A stretch of 38,358 nucleotides of DNA from Bradyrhizobium neotropicale (GTDB lineage Bacteria; Pseudomonadota; Alphaproteobacteria; Rhizobiales; Xanthobacteraceae): NCBI RefSeq assembly GCF_001641695.1, contig NZ_LSEF01000047.1, positions 1-38,358 of the forward strand, in the 5' to 3' direction. Within the stretch, counting starts at the first letter, position 1; the number at the start of each line of letters is the position of its first letter. Both the position numbers and the translations under genes were made by a program. The notes beneath the pieces are model-generated. The model was given only the letters and a program-made list of their open reading frames with translations. It was not told the origin of the DNA and searched no databases. Positions 26,833-34,689 of the stretch are shown in pieces.

Positions 26833-26998
26833 GTCGTCGCCCGGCTTTCCGTCTTCGCTTAAGCTTTGCCGGCCCAACACCGAAAAGCCCGGCGAAGCCT
26901 TGGCGTAGCCGGGACCGGGCGACCCAGTATTCCAGAGACAGCAGTTATCGACCGCAGGCCGCGGCGTACTGGATTCCCCGGTCAAGCCGGGGAATGAC
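26833..26998. repeat. Family C palindromic element (acyltransferase/polA)
   Basis: Left arm TCGTCGCCCGGC with GCCGGGACCGGGCGA as partner and further inner GC-rich arms, a core CCCAGTATTCCAGAGACAGC and GGCCGCGGCGTACTGGATT, and right hairpin TTCCCCGGTCAAGCCGGGGAA. It is the longest copy of the family in the window. Confidence 0.85.
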
Positions 26999-27078
26999 AG
27001 TGGGGATAGTGGCACTAGCAGCCCAAAAATCCCCCCTCCAAGGCTGTCAAAGGCTGCAAAAATTCATACATTGCGGCC

Positions 27079-30000
27079 ATGCCCAAAACCTCCCCGAAGA
27101 CGACCGCCAAAGCTGACACCAAGCCTGCTGCGCCCAACGCGGCCTCCGCGACCAAGCCCGCTGCTGACAAGTCTGCTGCCAAACCGGTCGCAGCCAAGGC
27201 AGCCGGAAAGGGCGACCATGTCTTCCTGGTCGACGGTTCCTCCTACATCTTCCGCGCCTATCACGCGCTGCCGCCGCTGAACCGCAAGTCCGACGGCTTG
27301 CAGGTCAATGCCGTGCTCGGCTTCTGCAACATGCTGTGGAAGCTCTTGCGCGACATGCCCGCGGACAATCGGCCGACCCATCTGGCGATCGTGTTCGACA
27401 AGTCGGAGGTCACCTTCCGCAATACCATCTACCCCGACTACAAGGCGCACCGGCCGCCGGCGCCCGACGATCTGATCCCGCAATTCGCGCTGATCCGCGA
27501 AGCGGTGCGCGCCTTCGACCTGCCCTGCCTGGAACAGGCTGGCTTCGAGGCCGACGACCTGATCGCCACCTACGTGCGCGAGGCCTGCGAGCGCGGCGCG
27601 GGCGCGACCATCGTGTCCTCGGACAAGGACCTGATGCAGCTCGTGACCGATGGCGTCACCATGTACGACACCATGAAGGATCGCCGCATCGGCATCCCCG
27701 AGGTGATCGAGAAGTTCGGCGTGCCGCCGGAGAAGGTGGTCGAGGTGCAGGCCCTCGCCGGCGACTCCACGGACAACGTGCCGGGCGTGCCCGGCATCGG
27801 CATCAAGACCGCCGCGCAATTGATCGTCGAATATGGCGACCTCGAGCAACTCTTGTTCCGCGCCGGCGAGATCAAGCAGCCCAAGCGCCGCGAGGCGCTG
27901 CTCGAGAACGCGGAGAAGGCGCGGATCTCGCGCCAGCTCGTGCTGCTCGACGACAAGGTGAAGCTGGACGTGCCGCTGGACGACCTCGCCGTCCACGAGC
28001 CCGACGCGCGCAAGCTGATCGCCTTCCTGAAGGCGATGGAGTTCTCCACGCTGACGCGCCGCGTCGCCGACTATTCGCAGATCGACCCTGCCAATGTCGA
28101 CGCGGACGCGACCAACAGCAGCGGGGTCACCAAGGCCGAAGGCGCCGCCAAGACCAAATCGTCCGAGGCCTCCGGCGATCTCTTCGCTGCCCCTGCGCCA
28201 ACGGCAAAGCCCGGCGACAAGGGCGACAAAGCCGCGAGCCTCAAGGGTGCGCCGATCTCGCTCGCCGCCGCGCGCGAGGAGGCGCTGAAGAAGCTTCCGG
28301 TCGACCGCAGCAAATACCAGACTATCAAGACCCGCGCCGAGCTCGACACCTTCGTCGCACGCATTCATGAGGTCGGCCACGTCGCGATCGAGACCAGGGC
28401 CGATACGATCGACCCGATGCAGGCGGATCTCTGCGGCATCGCGCTGGCGCTGGCGCCGAACGATGCCTGTTACGTGCCGCTGGCGCACAAGCAGTCCGGC
28501 GGCGGCGCGGGCCTGTTCGACGCCGGCCTCGCGCCCGATCAGGTCAAGCATGGCGACGCCATCGATGCGCTGCGGCCGGTATTGGAATCGACCGGAATCC
28601 TCAAGATCGGCTTCGACGTGAAATTCACCGCCGTTGCGCTGGCGCAGCACGGCATCACGCTGCGCAACTACGACGATGCGCAGCTGATCTCCTATGTGCT
28701 CGACGCCGGCCGTGGCTCACATGCGCTGGAATCGCTTGCCGAGCGCTGGTTCGGCCATGCGATGCTGAAGGAGAGCGAGCTGCTCGGCAGCGGCAAGAAC
28801 AAGCTCACCTTCGACCAGGTTCCCATCGAGAAGGCTACACCACTGTCGGCCGAGACCGCCGACATGATCCTGCGGGTGTGGCGCGTCCTGAAGCCGCGTC
28901 TGACCGCCGAACACATGACCGCCGCTTACGAGACGCTGGAGCGGCCGCTGGTCTCGGTGCTCGCCCGCATGGAGCGGCGCGGCATCTCGATCGACCGCCA
29001 GGTGCTGTCGCGGCTGTCGGGCGAATTCGCCCAGACCGCGGCGCGGGTCGAGGCCGAGATCCAGGAGATCGCGGGCGAGCCCGTCAATGTCGGCAGCCCC
29101 AAGCAGATCGGCGACATTCTGTTCGGCAAGATGGGATTGCCCGGCGGCAGCAAGACCAAGACGGGCGCATGGTCGACCACCGCGCAGGTGCTCGATGATC
29201 TCGCCGAGCAGGGCTACGACTTCCCGAAGAAGATTCTGGAGTGGCGTCAGGTTTCCAAGCTGAAATCGACCTACACGGATGCACTGCCGACTTACGTCAA
29301 CCCGCAGACCCATCGCGTGCACACGACCTACGCGCTGGCTGCGACAACGACGGGCCGCTTATCGTCGAACGAACCGAACCTGCAGAACATTCCGGTGCGC
29401 ACCGAAGACGGCCGAAAGATCCGCCGCGCCTTCATCGCCACGCCCGGCCACAAGCTGGTGTCCGCCGACTATTCGCAGATCGAGCTCAGGCTGCTCGCCG
29501 AGATCGCCGACATCCCCGTCCTGAAGCAGGCGTTCCGCGACGGGCTCGACATTCACGCCATGACCGCGTCGGAAATGTTCGGCGTGCCGATCCAGGGCAT
29601 GCCGAGCGAAATCCGTCGCCGCGCCAAGGCCATCAATTTCGGCATCATTTACGGCATCTCGGCGTTCGGCCTCGCCAACCAGCTCGGCATCGCCCGCGAG
29701 GAAGCGTCCGCCTACATCAAGAAATATTTCGAGCGCTTCCCCGGCATCCGCGCCTATATGGACGAGACCAAGGAGTTCTGCCGGCAGCATGGCTATGTCA
29801 CCACGCTGTTCGGCCGCAAGTGCCACTATCCCGACATCAAGGCCTCGAACGCCTCGGTGCGCGCGTTCAACGAACGCGCCGCGATCAACGCACGGCTGCA
29901 GGGCACCGCCGCCGACATCATCCGCCGCGCCATGACGCGCGTCGAGGACGCGCTCGCCGCGAAGAAGCTGTCGGCGCAGATGCTGCTGCAGGTGCATGAC

Positions 30001-30153
30001 GAATTGATCTTCGAGGTGCCCGACGCGGAGGTCGAGGCGACGCTGCCCGTCGTGCAGAACGTCATGCAGGACGCGCCGTTTCCCGCCGTGCTGCTCTCGG
30101 TGCCGCTGCATGTCGACGCACGCGCGGCGACGAACTGGGACGAGGCGCACTGA
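27079..30153 (+). CDS. polA: DNA polymerase I, proofreading site degenerate
   Basis: Repairs and finishes Okazaki fragments. The 1024-residue protein starts with a Lys/Ala/Pro-rich tail (1-46) absent from E. coli PolA. The 5'-3' exonuclease (about 47-335) keeps FLVDGSSYIFRAYHALP, GFEADDLIATY and GDSTDNVPGVPGIGIKTAA. A low-complexity linker (340-392) precedes the 3'-5' exonuclease-like domain. There the catalytic acids are gone: DTE is E438-T-R440, the second-motif Asp is T517, and the third-motif Tyr/Asp are L589/T593. The polymerase domain is intact: motif A D797 (SADYSQIELR), motif B RRRAKAINFGIIYGISAFG, motif C QVHDE (971-975). It should polymerise and nick-translate but not proofread. The ATG at 27079 is the first in-frame start. 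Confidence 0.97.
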   Translation: MPKTSPKTTAKADTKPAAPNAASATKPAADKSAAKPVAAKAAGKGDHVFLVDGSSYIFRAYHALPPLNRKSDGLQVNAVLGFCNMLWKLLRDMPADNRPTHLAIVFDKSEVTFRNTIYPDYKAHRPPAPDDLIPQFALIREAVRAFDLPCLEQAGFEADDLIATYVREACERGAGATIVSSDKDLMQLVTDGVTMYDTMKDRRIGIPEVIEKFGVPPEKVVEVQALAGDSTDNVPGVPGIGIKTAAQLIVEYGDLEQLLFRAGEIKQPKRREALLENAEKARISRQLVLLDDKVKLDVPLDDLAVHEPDARKLIAFLKAMEFSTLTRRVADYSQIDPANVDADATNSSGVTKAEGAAKTKSSEASGDLFAAPAPTAKPGDKGDKAASLKGAPISLAAAREEALKKLPVDRSKYQTIKTRAELDTFVARIHEVGHVAIETRADTIDPMQADLCGIALALAPNDACYVPLAHKQSGGGAGLFDAGLAPDQVKHGDAIDALRPVLESTGILKIGFDVKFTAVALAQHGITLRNYDDAQLISYVLDAGRGSHALESLAERWFGHAMLKESELLGSGKNKLTFDQVPIEKATPLSAETADMILRVWRVLKPRLTAEHMTAAYETLERPLVSVLARMERRGISIDRQVLSRLSGEFAQTAARVEAEIQEIAGEPVNVGSPKQIGDILFGKMGLPGGSKTKTGAWSTTAQVLDDLAEQGYDFPKKILEWRQVSKLKSTYTDALPTYVNPQTHRVHTTYALAATTTGRLSSNEPNLQNIPVRTEDGRKIRRAFIATPGHKLVSADYSQIELRLLAEIADIPVLKQAFRDGLDIHAMTASEMFGVPIQGMPSEIRRRAKAINFGIIYGISAFGLANQLGIAREEASAYIKKYFERFPGIRAYMDETKEFCRQHGYVTTLFGRKCHYPDIKASNASVRAFNERAAINARLQGTAADIIRRAMTRVEDALAAKKLSAQMLLQVHDELIFEVPDAEVEATLPVVQNVMQDAPFPAVLLSVPLHVDARAATNWDEAH

Positions 30154-30160
30154 TCTCTCT

Positions 30161-30200
30161 TCACCTCGCCCCGCTTGCGGGGAGAGGGAGAGCGCCGCCA
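30161..30200. repeat. Short family A half-element (polA/lysE)
   Basis: A single hairpin CCTCGCCCCGCTTGCGGGGAGAGG-like at about 30165-30190, matching the right-end hairpin of the longer family A copies. It lies just after the polA stop. Confidence 0.65.
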
Positions 30201-30290
30201 CGAGAGCCGAATTGTCCTCCGTGCAATTGCGCGATGGTCCGGCCCCGTCGCGCATACTAGAACCATGCGGTCTCCCGCACAGGTTCACCC

Positions 30291-30926
30291 ATGCCCCACA
30301 CCTCCGCTTTGCTCGGCTTTGCCCTCGTCTGCCTCGGTCTCGTGCTGACGCCGGGGCCGAACATGATCTATCTGATCTCGCGCTCGATCACGCAGGGACC
30401 TGCGGCGGGCATCGTCTCGCTCGGAGGCGTGGCGCTCGGCTTCGTGTTCTACATGCTGTGTGCGGCGTTCGGCATCACCGCGCTGCTGCTCGCCATTCCC
30501 TTTGCCTATGACGCGCTGCGCTTCGCCGGCGCCGGCTATTTGCTGTGGCTGGCCTGGCAGGCGGTGAAGCCGGGCGGCCGTTCGCCGTTCCAGGTAAAGA
30601 AGCTCGCCATCGACAGCCCGCGCAAATTGTTCGCGATGGGGTTCGTCACCAACCTGCTCAATCCGAAGATCGCAATGCTCTACCTGGCGCTGCTGCCGCA
30701 GTTCATCGATCCCACCGCCGGCAGCGTGCTGACGCAGTCGGTGGTGCTGGGCGCGATCCAGATCGCGATCAGCGTCAGCGTCAACGCCATGATCGCGCTC
30801 GCCGCAGGATCGATCGCGATGTTTCTGGCGAGCCGGCCGAGCTGGATGCTGGTGCAGCGTTGGCTGATGGGCACCGTGCTGGCGGGCCTCGCGGTGCGGA
30901 TGGCGGTCGAGGCGCGACGCGTGTGA
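30291..30926 (+). CDS. LysE/RhtB-family exporter
   Basis: A 211-residue inner-membrane protein with about six spans, of the LysE/RhtB superfamily of amino-acid and metabolite exporters. The family block LVLTPGPNMIYLISRSITQG (residues 17-36) is intact. GFVTNLLNPKIAMLYLALLPQF around 117-138 is the second hallmark. The exported compound is not known. It begins 138 bases after polA and ends at a convergent junction with the GST gene. No regulator gene is next to it, unlike many lysE-type genes. Confidence 0.93.
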   Translation: MPHTSALLGFALVCLGLVLTPGPNMIYLISRSITQGPAAGIVSLGGVALGFVFYMLCAAFGITALLLAIPFAYDALRFAGAGYLLWLAWQAVKPGGRSPFQVKKLAIDSPRKLFAMGFVTNLLNPKIAMLYLALLPQFIDPTAGSVLTQSVVLGAIQIAISVSVNAMIALAAGSIAMFLASRPSWMLVQRWLMGTVLAGLAVRMAVEARRV

Positions 30927-30943
30927 TGGCCACCGTCCCATGG

Positions 30944-31120
30944 AGGGGTCCGAGACGAGCGAAGCTCGCTCGTGGGTCGCTTCGCATGCAGCGAAGCGAA
31001 ATGCGAAGCGGGGTGGGGTGAAGGTCCCTCCCCGTCGAACAGTGCCCGAGTGGAGAGATCACCCCACCCCGCTCGCGCGACGCGCGATCGACCCTCCCCC
31101 TCCAGGGGAGGGTAAGAAGA
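30944..31120. repeat. Family A-like palindromic element (lysE/GST)
   Basis: Outer arms TGGAGGGG... and ...CCCTCCCCCTCCAGGGGAGGG, with inner arms GCGGGGTGGGGTGA and TCACCCCACCCCGC. A nested hairpin set around GAGCGAAGCTCGCTC and TTCGCATGCAGCGAAGCGAA lies in the left half. It fills the gap between convergent genes. Confidence 0.75.
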
Positions 31121-31123
31121 AGC

Positions 31124-31750
31124 TCAATCCAGCTTCGCTTCCATCCCCCGCTTCACCGCCGGGCGCGCCATCAGTGCCTCGTACCAGCGCTTGACGTTGG
31201 GAAAGTCCGCCAGCTCCACCTTGTGGCGGGGATGGCGCCAGGCCCAGCCGAGGATGGCGAAATCGGCAACGGAGAGGTCGCCGGCGACGAAGTCATGGCC
31301 CTCGAGCCGGCGATCCAGCACGCCATAGAGCCGGCGTGTCTCCGCCATGAAGCGCTTCAGACCATAGGCGCGGTCCTGCTCGTTCTCGAGCGCGATGAAG
31401 TGGTGCACCTGGCCGGGCATCGGGCCGAAACCGCCCATCTGCCACATCAGCCATTCATAGACCGGGATGCGGCCGGCCAGCGATTTCGGCAGGAATTTTC
31501 CGGTCTTCTCACCGAGATAGAGCAGGATCGCACCGGACTCGAAGATGCTGACGGGCTTGCCGTCCGGCCCCTCGGGGTCGACGATCGCGGGGATCTTGTT
31601 GTTGGGGCTGAGCTTGAGGAACCCCGGCGCCATCTGCTCGCCCTTGGTGATGTTCACCGGGATCACCTTGTAGGGCAGCCCCATTTCCTCCAGCGCGACC
31701 GAGATTTTCCGGCCGTTCGGCGTGTTCCAGGTGTGGAGCTCGATAGTCAT
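31124..31750 (-). CDS. Glutathione S-transferase, YfcG/Nu type
   Basis: A 208-residue cytoplasmic GST-fold protein. The thioredoxin-like domain carries TPNGRKI (10-16) in place of the Cys or Tyr of other classes, and SPNNKIPAIVDPEG and FESGAILLYLGEKTG as glutathione-binding blocks. The WLMWQMGGFGPMPGQVHHF segment is typical of the YfcG/Ure2p-like Nu class, which reduces disulphides with glutathione. Length matches. The physiological substrate is unknown. It is divergent from pyrE across 203 bases. Confidence 0.93.
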   Translation of the reverse strand: MTIELHTWNTPNGRKISVALEEMGLPYKVIPVNITKGEQMAPGFLKLSPNNKIPAIVDPEGPDGKPVSIFESGAILLYLGEKTGKFLPKSLAGRIPVYEWLMWQMGGFGPMPGQVHHFIALENEQDRAYGLKRFMAETRRLYGVLDRRLEGHDFVAGDLSVADFAILGWAWRHPRHKVELADFPNVKRWYEALMARPAVKRGMEAKLD

Positions 31751-31854
31751 TCTCTGTTTCCTTCCCCAAGTAACTTGCCCAACAGATGGCCCTCACCTAC
31801 TCCAGAAGGTTGCAGCCCCACAACCGGCGGTGCGGGAATGGCGGACCGGCCGCC

Positions 31855-31886
31855 GGCGCGGCCGATCTTTGTTGACGGGCCGCGCC
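31855..31886 (+). promoter_or_regulatory. GC-rich hairpin in pyrE leader region
   Basis: A perfect 9-base inverted repeat GGCGCGGCC (31855-31863) / GGCCGCGCC (31878-31886) with a 14-base loop, 67 bases before the pyrE GTG. It could be a leader-RNA stem or a protein-binding dyad. It has no following T-run, so it is not a classical attenuator. Confidence 0.4.
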
Positions 31887-31953
31887 CCCTCTGGAATGTC
31901 GCCGCGGCGGGGGATAAATTCCGCCTCCTCCAAAATGCTCCCGAGGGACCGAC

Positions 31954-32517
31954 GTGTCGAAATCTGCCTCCCGCGCCCGCCTGTTCGAAATCATCCGCCG
32001 GCGCTCCTTCGGCCGCGGCGAGGTGACGCTCGCGTCGGGCCGCAAGAGCGATTTCTACTTCAACCTCAAGCCGACCATGCTCGACCCGGAAGGCGCGACC
32101 CTGCTCGCCGAGCTGACCTATGAAGCACTGAAGGACGATCAGCTCGATTTCATCGGAGGCCTCGAGATGGGCGCGGTGCCGCTTGCCGGCGCGCTGGCAC
32201 AGATCTCCTGGATCAAGGGCCATCCGATCGCGGCCTTCTTCGTGCGCAAGAAGCCGAAGGAGCACGGCGCCAAGCTTGCGGTCGAAGGCCTCGCCAAGGG
32301 CGAGACGCTCGAGGGCAAGCGCGTCGTGATTGTCGAGGACGTCACCACCACCGGCGGCTCGGCGATGAAGGCGGTGGAATCCGTGCGCGAGGCCGGCGCC
32401 CAGGTGGTGCTGGTGCTCACCATGGTCGACCGCGAGGAAGGCGCCACCGATACGTTCGGCCAGGCCGGCCTGCCGTTCCGCTCGCTCTACAAGGCTTCGG
32501 AGTTCCTGAAGGCCTGA
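31954..32517 (+). CDS. pyrE: Orotate phosphoribosyltransferase
   Basis: Joins orotate to PRPP to give orotidine 5'-phosphate in pyrimidine synthesis. The 187-residue product has the PRPP-binding motif [13 protein letters not shown] (124-136), the [14 protein letters not shown] substrate block (26-39) and [11 protein letters not shown] in the catalytic loop (95-105). The start is GTG at 31954, supported by a CGAGGGA ribosome-binding site eight bases upstream and by the family N-terminus. It is slightly shorter than E. coli PyrE (213). It stands as a single gene here. Confidence 0.96.
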   Translation: MSKSASRARLFEIIRRRSFGRGEVTLASGRKSDFYFNLKPTMLDPEGATLLAELTYEALKDDQLDFIGGLEMGAVPLAGALAQISWIKGHPIAAFFVRKKPKEHGAKLAVEGLAKGETLEGKRVVIVEDVTTTGGSAMKAVESVREAGAQVVLVLTMVDREEGATDTFGQAGLPFRSLYKASEFLKA

Positions 32518-32538
32518 CGCGACGAAACTCTCTGCGCT

Positions 32539-32593
32539 CGTCATGCCCGGGCGTGACCCGGAAGCAACTATCCGTCGGAAGCTGTGCCCGGCC
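32539..32593. repeat. Partial family C element (after pyrE)
   Basis: CGTCATGCCCGGGCGTGACC and GTGCCCGGCC arms remain, with most of the core missing. It looks like a decayed copy downstream of pyrE. Confidence 0.5.
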
Positions 32594-32725
32594 TTAAAGA
32601 GGTCACCGCCTCGTCTTGAAACGGCCTCCGCGCAACTGCTCATTTACCATCGCGCATTATGGTGAATCAGGTGCTGCGACCTCGAAAAGGTCCCGGCCCG
32701 GTTCAGTAGCGTGGTGGAGTGAGCC

Positions 32726-33535
32726 TTGCGTACAGAGTTGTCCCAATCGCGGCGGCAGCGTCGCGCGATGTGTGTGGCCGCCCTCCTTGCGGTTCCCATG
32801 CTTGCGGCTCCGGCTCCGGTTTCGGCCGAGGGCCTGTTCGACTTCTTCTTCGGCGGACTGCAGCAGCAACGCCCGCAACAGTCGGGCTCCTACTCCGATC
32901 CCTTCACCGGCCAGCAGAATTCGCCCGTCCAGCAGCAGAACATGCCGCCGGCGCGGACGGCAGCGGCCGGCGGCTCAGGCCCGGCCTTCTGCGTGCGCAC
33001 GTGCGACGGCAAATATTTTCCGCTGATGCGCGGCGTCGCCTCGCCCGCGCAGATGTGTCAAGCCTTCTGTCCCGCCACCGCGACAAAGGTCTATTTCGGC
33101 TCCAGCATCGACGGCGCCTATGCGCAGACCGGTGAGCGTTACGCCGACAGCGAGAACGCGTTCGCCTACCGCAAGGCGCTGCGATCCGACTGCACCTGCA
33201 ACGGCCGTGAGCCGGTCGGCCTCGCCCCGGTCGATCTTGCGCTCGACTCTTCGCTGAAGGCCGGCGACGTGATCGCGACCACCGACGGCCTCGTCGCCTA
33301 TACCGGCGTGCGCCTCGGCATCGACCAGACCGCCGAGTTCACGCCGGTCGCCTCCTTTCCCGGCCTCACCGCCCAGGTCCGCGCCCGTCTCGGTGAAATG
33401 AAGGTCGCCCCGGTCCGCGCCGAGACAGTGGCCGCGGATGCGCCCGCCACGGAGATCGTGCGCGAGACGCCGCCCGGCGTGACGGTGCCGAAGACGCAGG
33501 CGCAGAAGCCGGCGAAGCGCGCGGGGCTGGATTAG
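32726..33535 (+). CDS. Secreted DUF2865-like protein
   Basis: A 269-residue exported protein common in rhizobia; function unknown. With a TTG start at 32726, backed by a GGTGGAG site eight bases upstream, it has a positively charged leader (MRTELSQSRRQRRAM), a hydrophobic core and cleavage after VSA (about residue 34). A Gln/Pro-rich linker (46-78) precedes a cysteine domain with C89, C93, C111, C115, C156 and C158 (CVRTCDGKYFPL is the signature). This even number suggests up to three disulphides in the periplasm. The C-terminus is Thr/Pro/Lys-rich. An internal ATG at 32768 would remove the charged leader, so it is less likely. Confidence 0.82.
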   Translation: MRTELSQSRRQRRAMCVAALLAVPMLAAPAPVSAEGLFDFFFGGLQQQRPQQSGSYSDPFTGQQNSPVQQQNMPPARTAAAGGSGPAFCVRTCDGKYFPLMRGVASPAQMCQAFCPATATKVYFGSSIDGAYAQTGERYADSENAFAYRKALRSDCTCNGREPVGLAPVDLALDSSLKAGDVIATTDGLVAYTGVRLGIDQTAEFTPVASFPGLTAQVRARLGEMKVAPVRAETVAADAPATEIVRETPPGVTVPKTQAQKPAKRAGLD

Positions 33536-33553
33536 CCGCAACTGTAACCACGC

Positions 33554-33641
33554 CGTCATTGCGAGCGTAGCGAAGCAATCCAGAAACGCCGGCGCGGTGA
33601 CAGTCTGGATTGCTTCGTCGTTTCGCTCCTCGCAATGACGG
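33554..33641. repeat. Family B palindromic element (GTCATTGCGAG type)
   Basis: Long inverted arms CGTCATTGCGAGCGTAGCGA then AGCAATCCAG, and CTGGATTGCTTCG...CTCGCAATGACG, around a short GC-rich loop. It lies between convergent genes and is closely related to 37340-37419. Confidence 0.88.
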
Positions 33642-33652
33642 AGGATGTTGCG

Positions 33653-34084
33653 CTACCGCCCGATGATCACGCCGATCACGTTCGGCGCCGCCAGATATTT
33701 CTCCTCGATCGCGGCGCGTGCAGCGGCGCGGTTGTCCGGCGTCAGCAGGCCCCGCTTCTCGGCCAGGATCATCCAGCAGAAACCCCACCAGTCGGTCAGC
33801 ATGCCCTGGTCGTCGACGAGGTCGTAGCCCTGCTCGGCCGCGAAGATGCGCGCATGCGCTTCATCGAGCGTGTCGAGGAACAGATGATCGTCGGCCGAGA
33901 ACAGGTCATCGCTGACGTCGTCGATGGTGTAGCCCCAGATCGACTGGCAGACCGCGTTGAACTCGCGGTCGAACTGGTCGTCATCGACTGCGTAACGCCG
34001 CGCCGCCTGATGCAGCCGCGACAGCGACCGCGCGAAATCGGCAATCCGGGTAAGGGCGAATTGATCGAAGGCAATGGTGGACAT
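33653..34084 (-). CDS. Hypothetical acidic protein
   Basis: A 143-residue protein that I do not recognise. It has no signal peptide or membrane span, and appears mostly helical. A central acidic stretch (DDVSDDLFSADDHLFLDTLD, about 56-75) and several Trp/Tyr residues (SIWGY, DWWGFCWMI) stand out. The ATG at 34084 (MSTIAFDQFAL) is preferred; an ATG 15 codons upstream adds an unrelated run. The 174-base gap upstream holds the AT-rich palindrome TGATATATCA near 34146, which might be part of its promoter. Confidence 0.7.
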   Translation of the reverse strand: MSTIAFDQFALTRIADFARSLSRLHQAARRYAVDDDQFDREFNAVCQSIWGYTIDDVSDDLFSADDHLFLDTLDEAHARIFAAEQGYDLVDDQGMLTDWWGFCWMILAEKRGLLTPDNRAAARAAIEEKYLAAPNVIGVIIGR

Positions 34085-34258
34085 GTAGTCCTCGCGAAGT
34101 CGGACAGACCCTAGATGTTGTGTCGGCAACGTGCCGAATCACAATGATATATCAAAGACTTGCTAAATTGTTCTTAATTTGTTCCAGCGCCCCCACGATG
34201 TCGTTACGGCGAACGCCGCGACGACGATGCGGGGACAATTAGTGCTTCGCCGTCACGC

Positions 34259-34492
34259 TCAATTCGCCGCCGACATCAACCTGTCCCCGCACGCGCTCGC
34301 GTAGAACTTGCCGCCGCATTGGCGCTTGATGGCGGCGCAGCGCACGGCGGGGGACGCATTTTGCGGAACAGTAAAGCCGCAGCGCGAGGCATCGGCACTG
34401 CGATTCGAATTGCCGGCGGCGAAGGCGGCGCTGGACGCGGTGATGCAGACGACGAGCAAGGCTGCGGCGGCGATTTCGATCAGCAATCTCAT
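34259..34492 (-). CDS. Small secreted cysteine-containing protein
   Basis: A 77-residue product with a clear signal peptide (MRLLIEIAAAALLVVCITAS, cleavage after AFA near residue 25). The mature part of about 50 residues has four cysteines (C38, C52, C59, C68), probably two disulphides. The ATG at 34492 follows a GGAGGAAG ribosome-binding site, which decides against a much longer in-frame reading starting at 34711 that would overlap glgP. Function unknown; divergent from glgP. Confidence 0.75.
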   Translation of the reverse strand: MRLLIEIAAAALLVVCITASSAAFAAGNSNRSADASRCGFTVPQNASPAVRCAAIKRQCGGKFYASACGDRLMSAAN

Positions 34493-34689
34493 GGGCGCTT
34501 CCTCCACACTGATGGCTGAATTGGTCCGCAATCTAGCACCGAATTCGGAATTCTCCGTGGGCTTCCGGGTTCCCAAACCGGCCCATTCCTTGCATAAAAT
34601 TACGCCAGCGCAGTGCACGGGACGCGCCGGCGGTGGTTCCGGCGCCGAGGCAGGACGCGTAAGCTCTGAGTTCAGTAGTCGACCAGGAA

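Noticed and set aside
31097..31120. Rho-independent terminator of lysE
   Set aside because: CCCTCCCCCTCCAGGGGAGGG can form a stem but lacks a T-run on either strand; kept only as part of the repeat.
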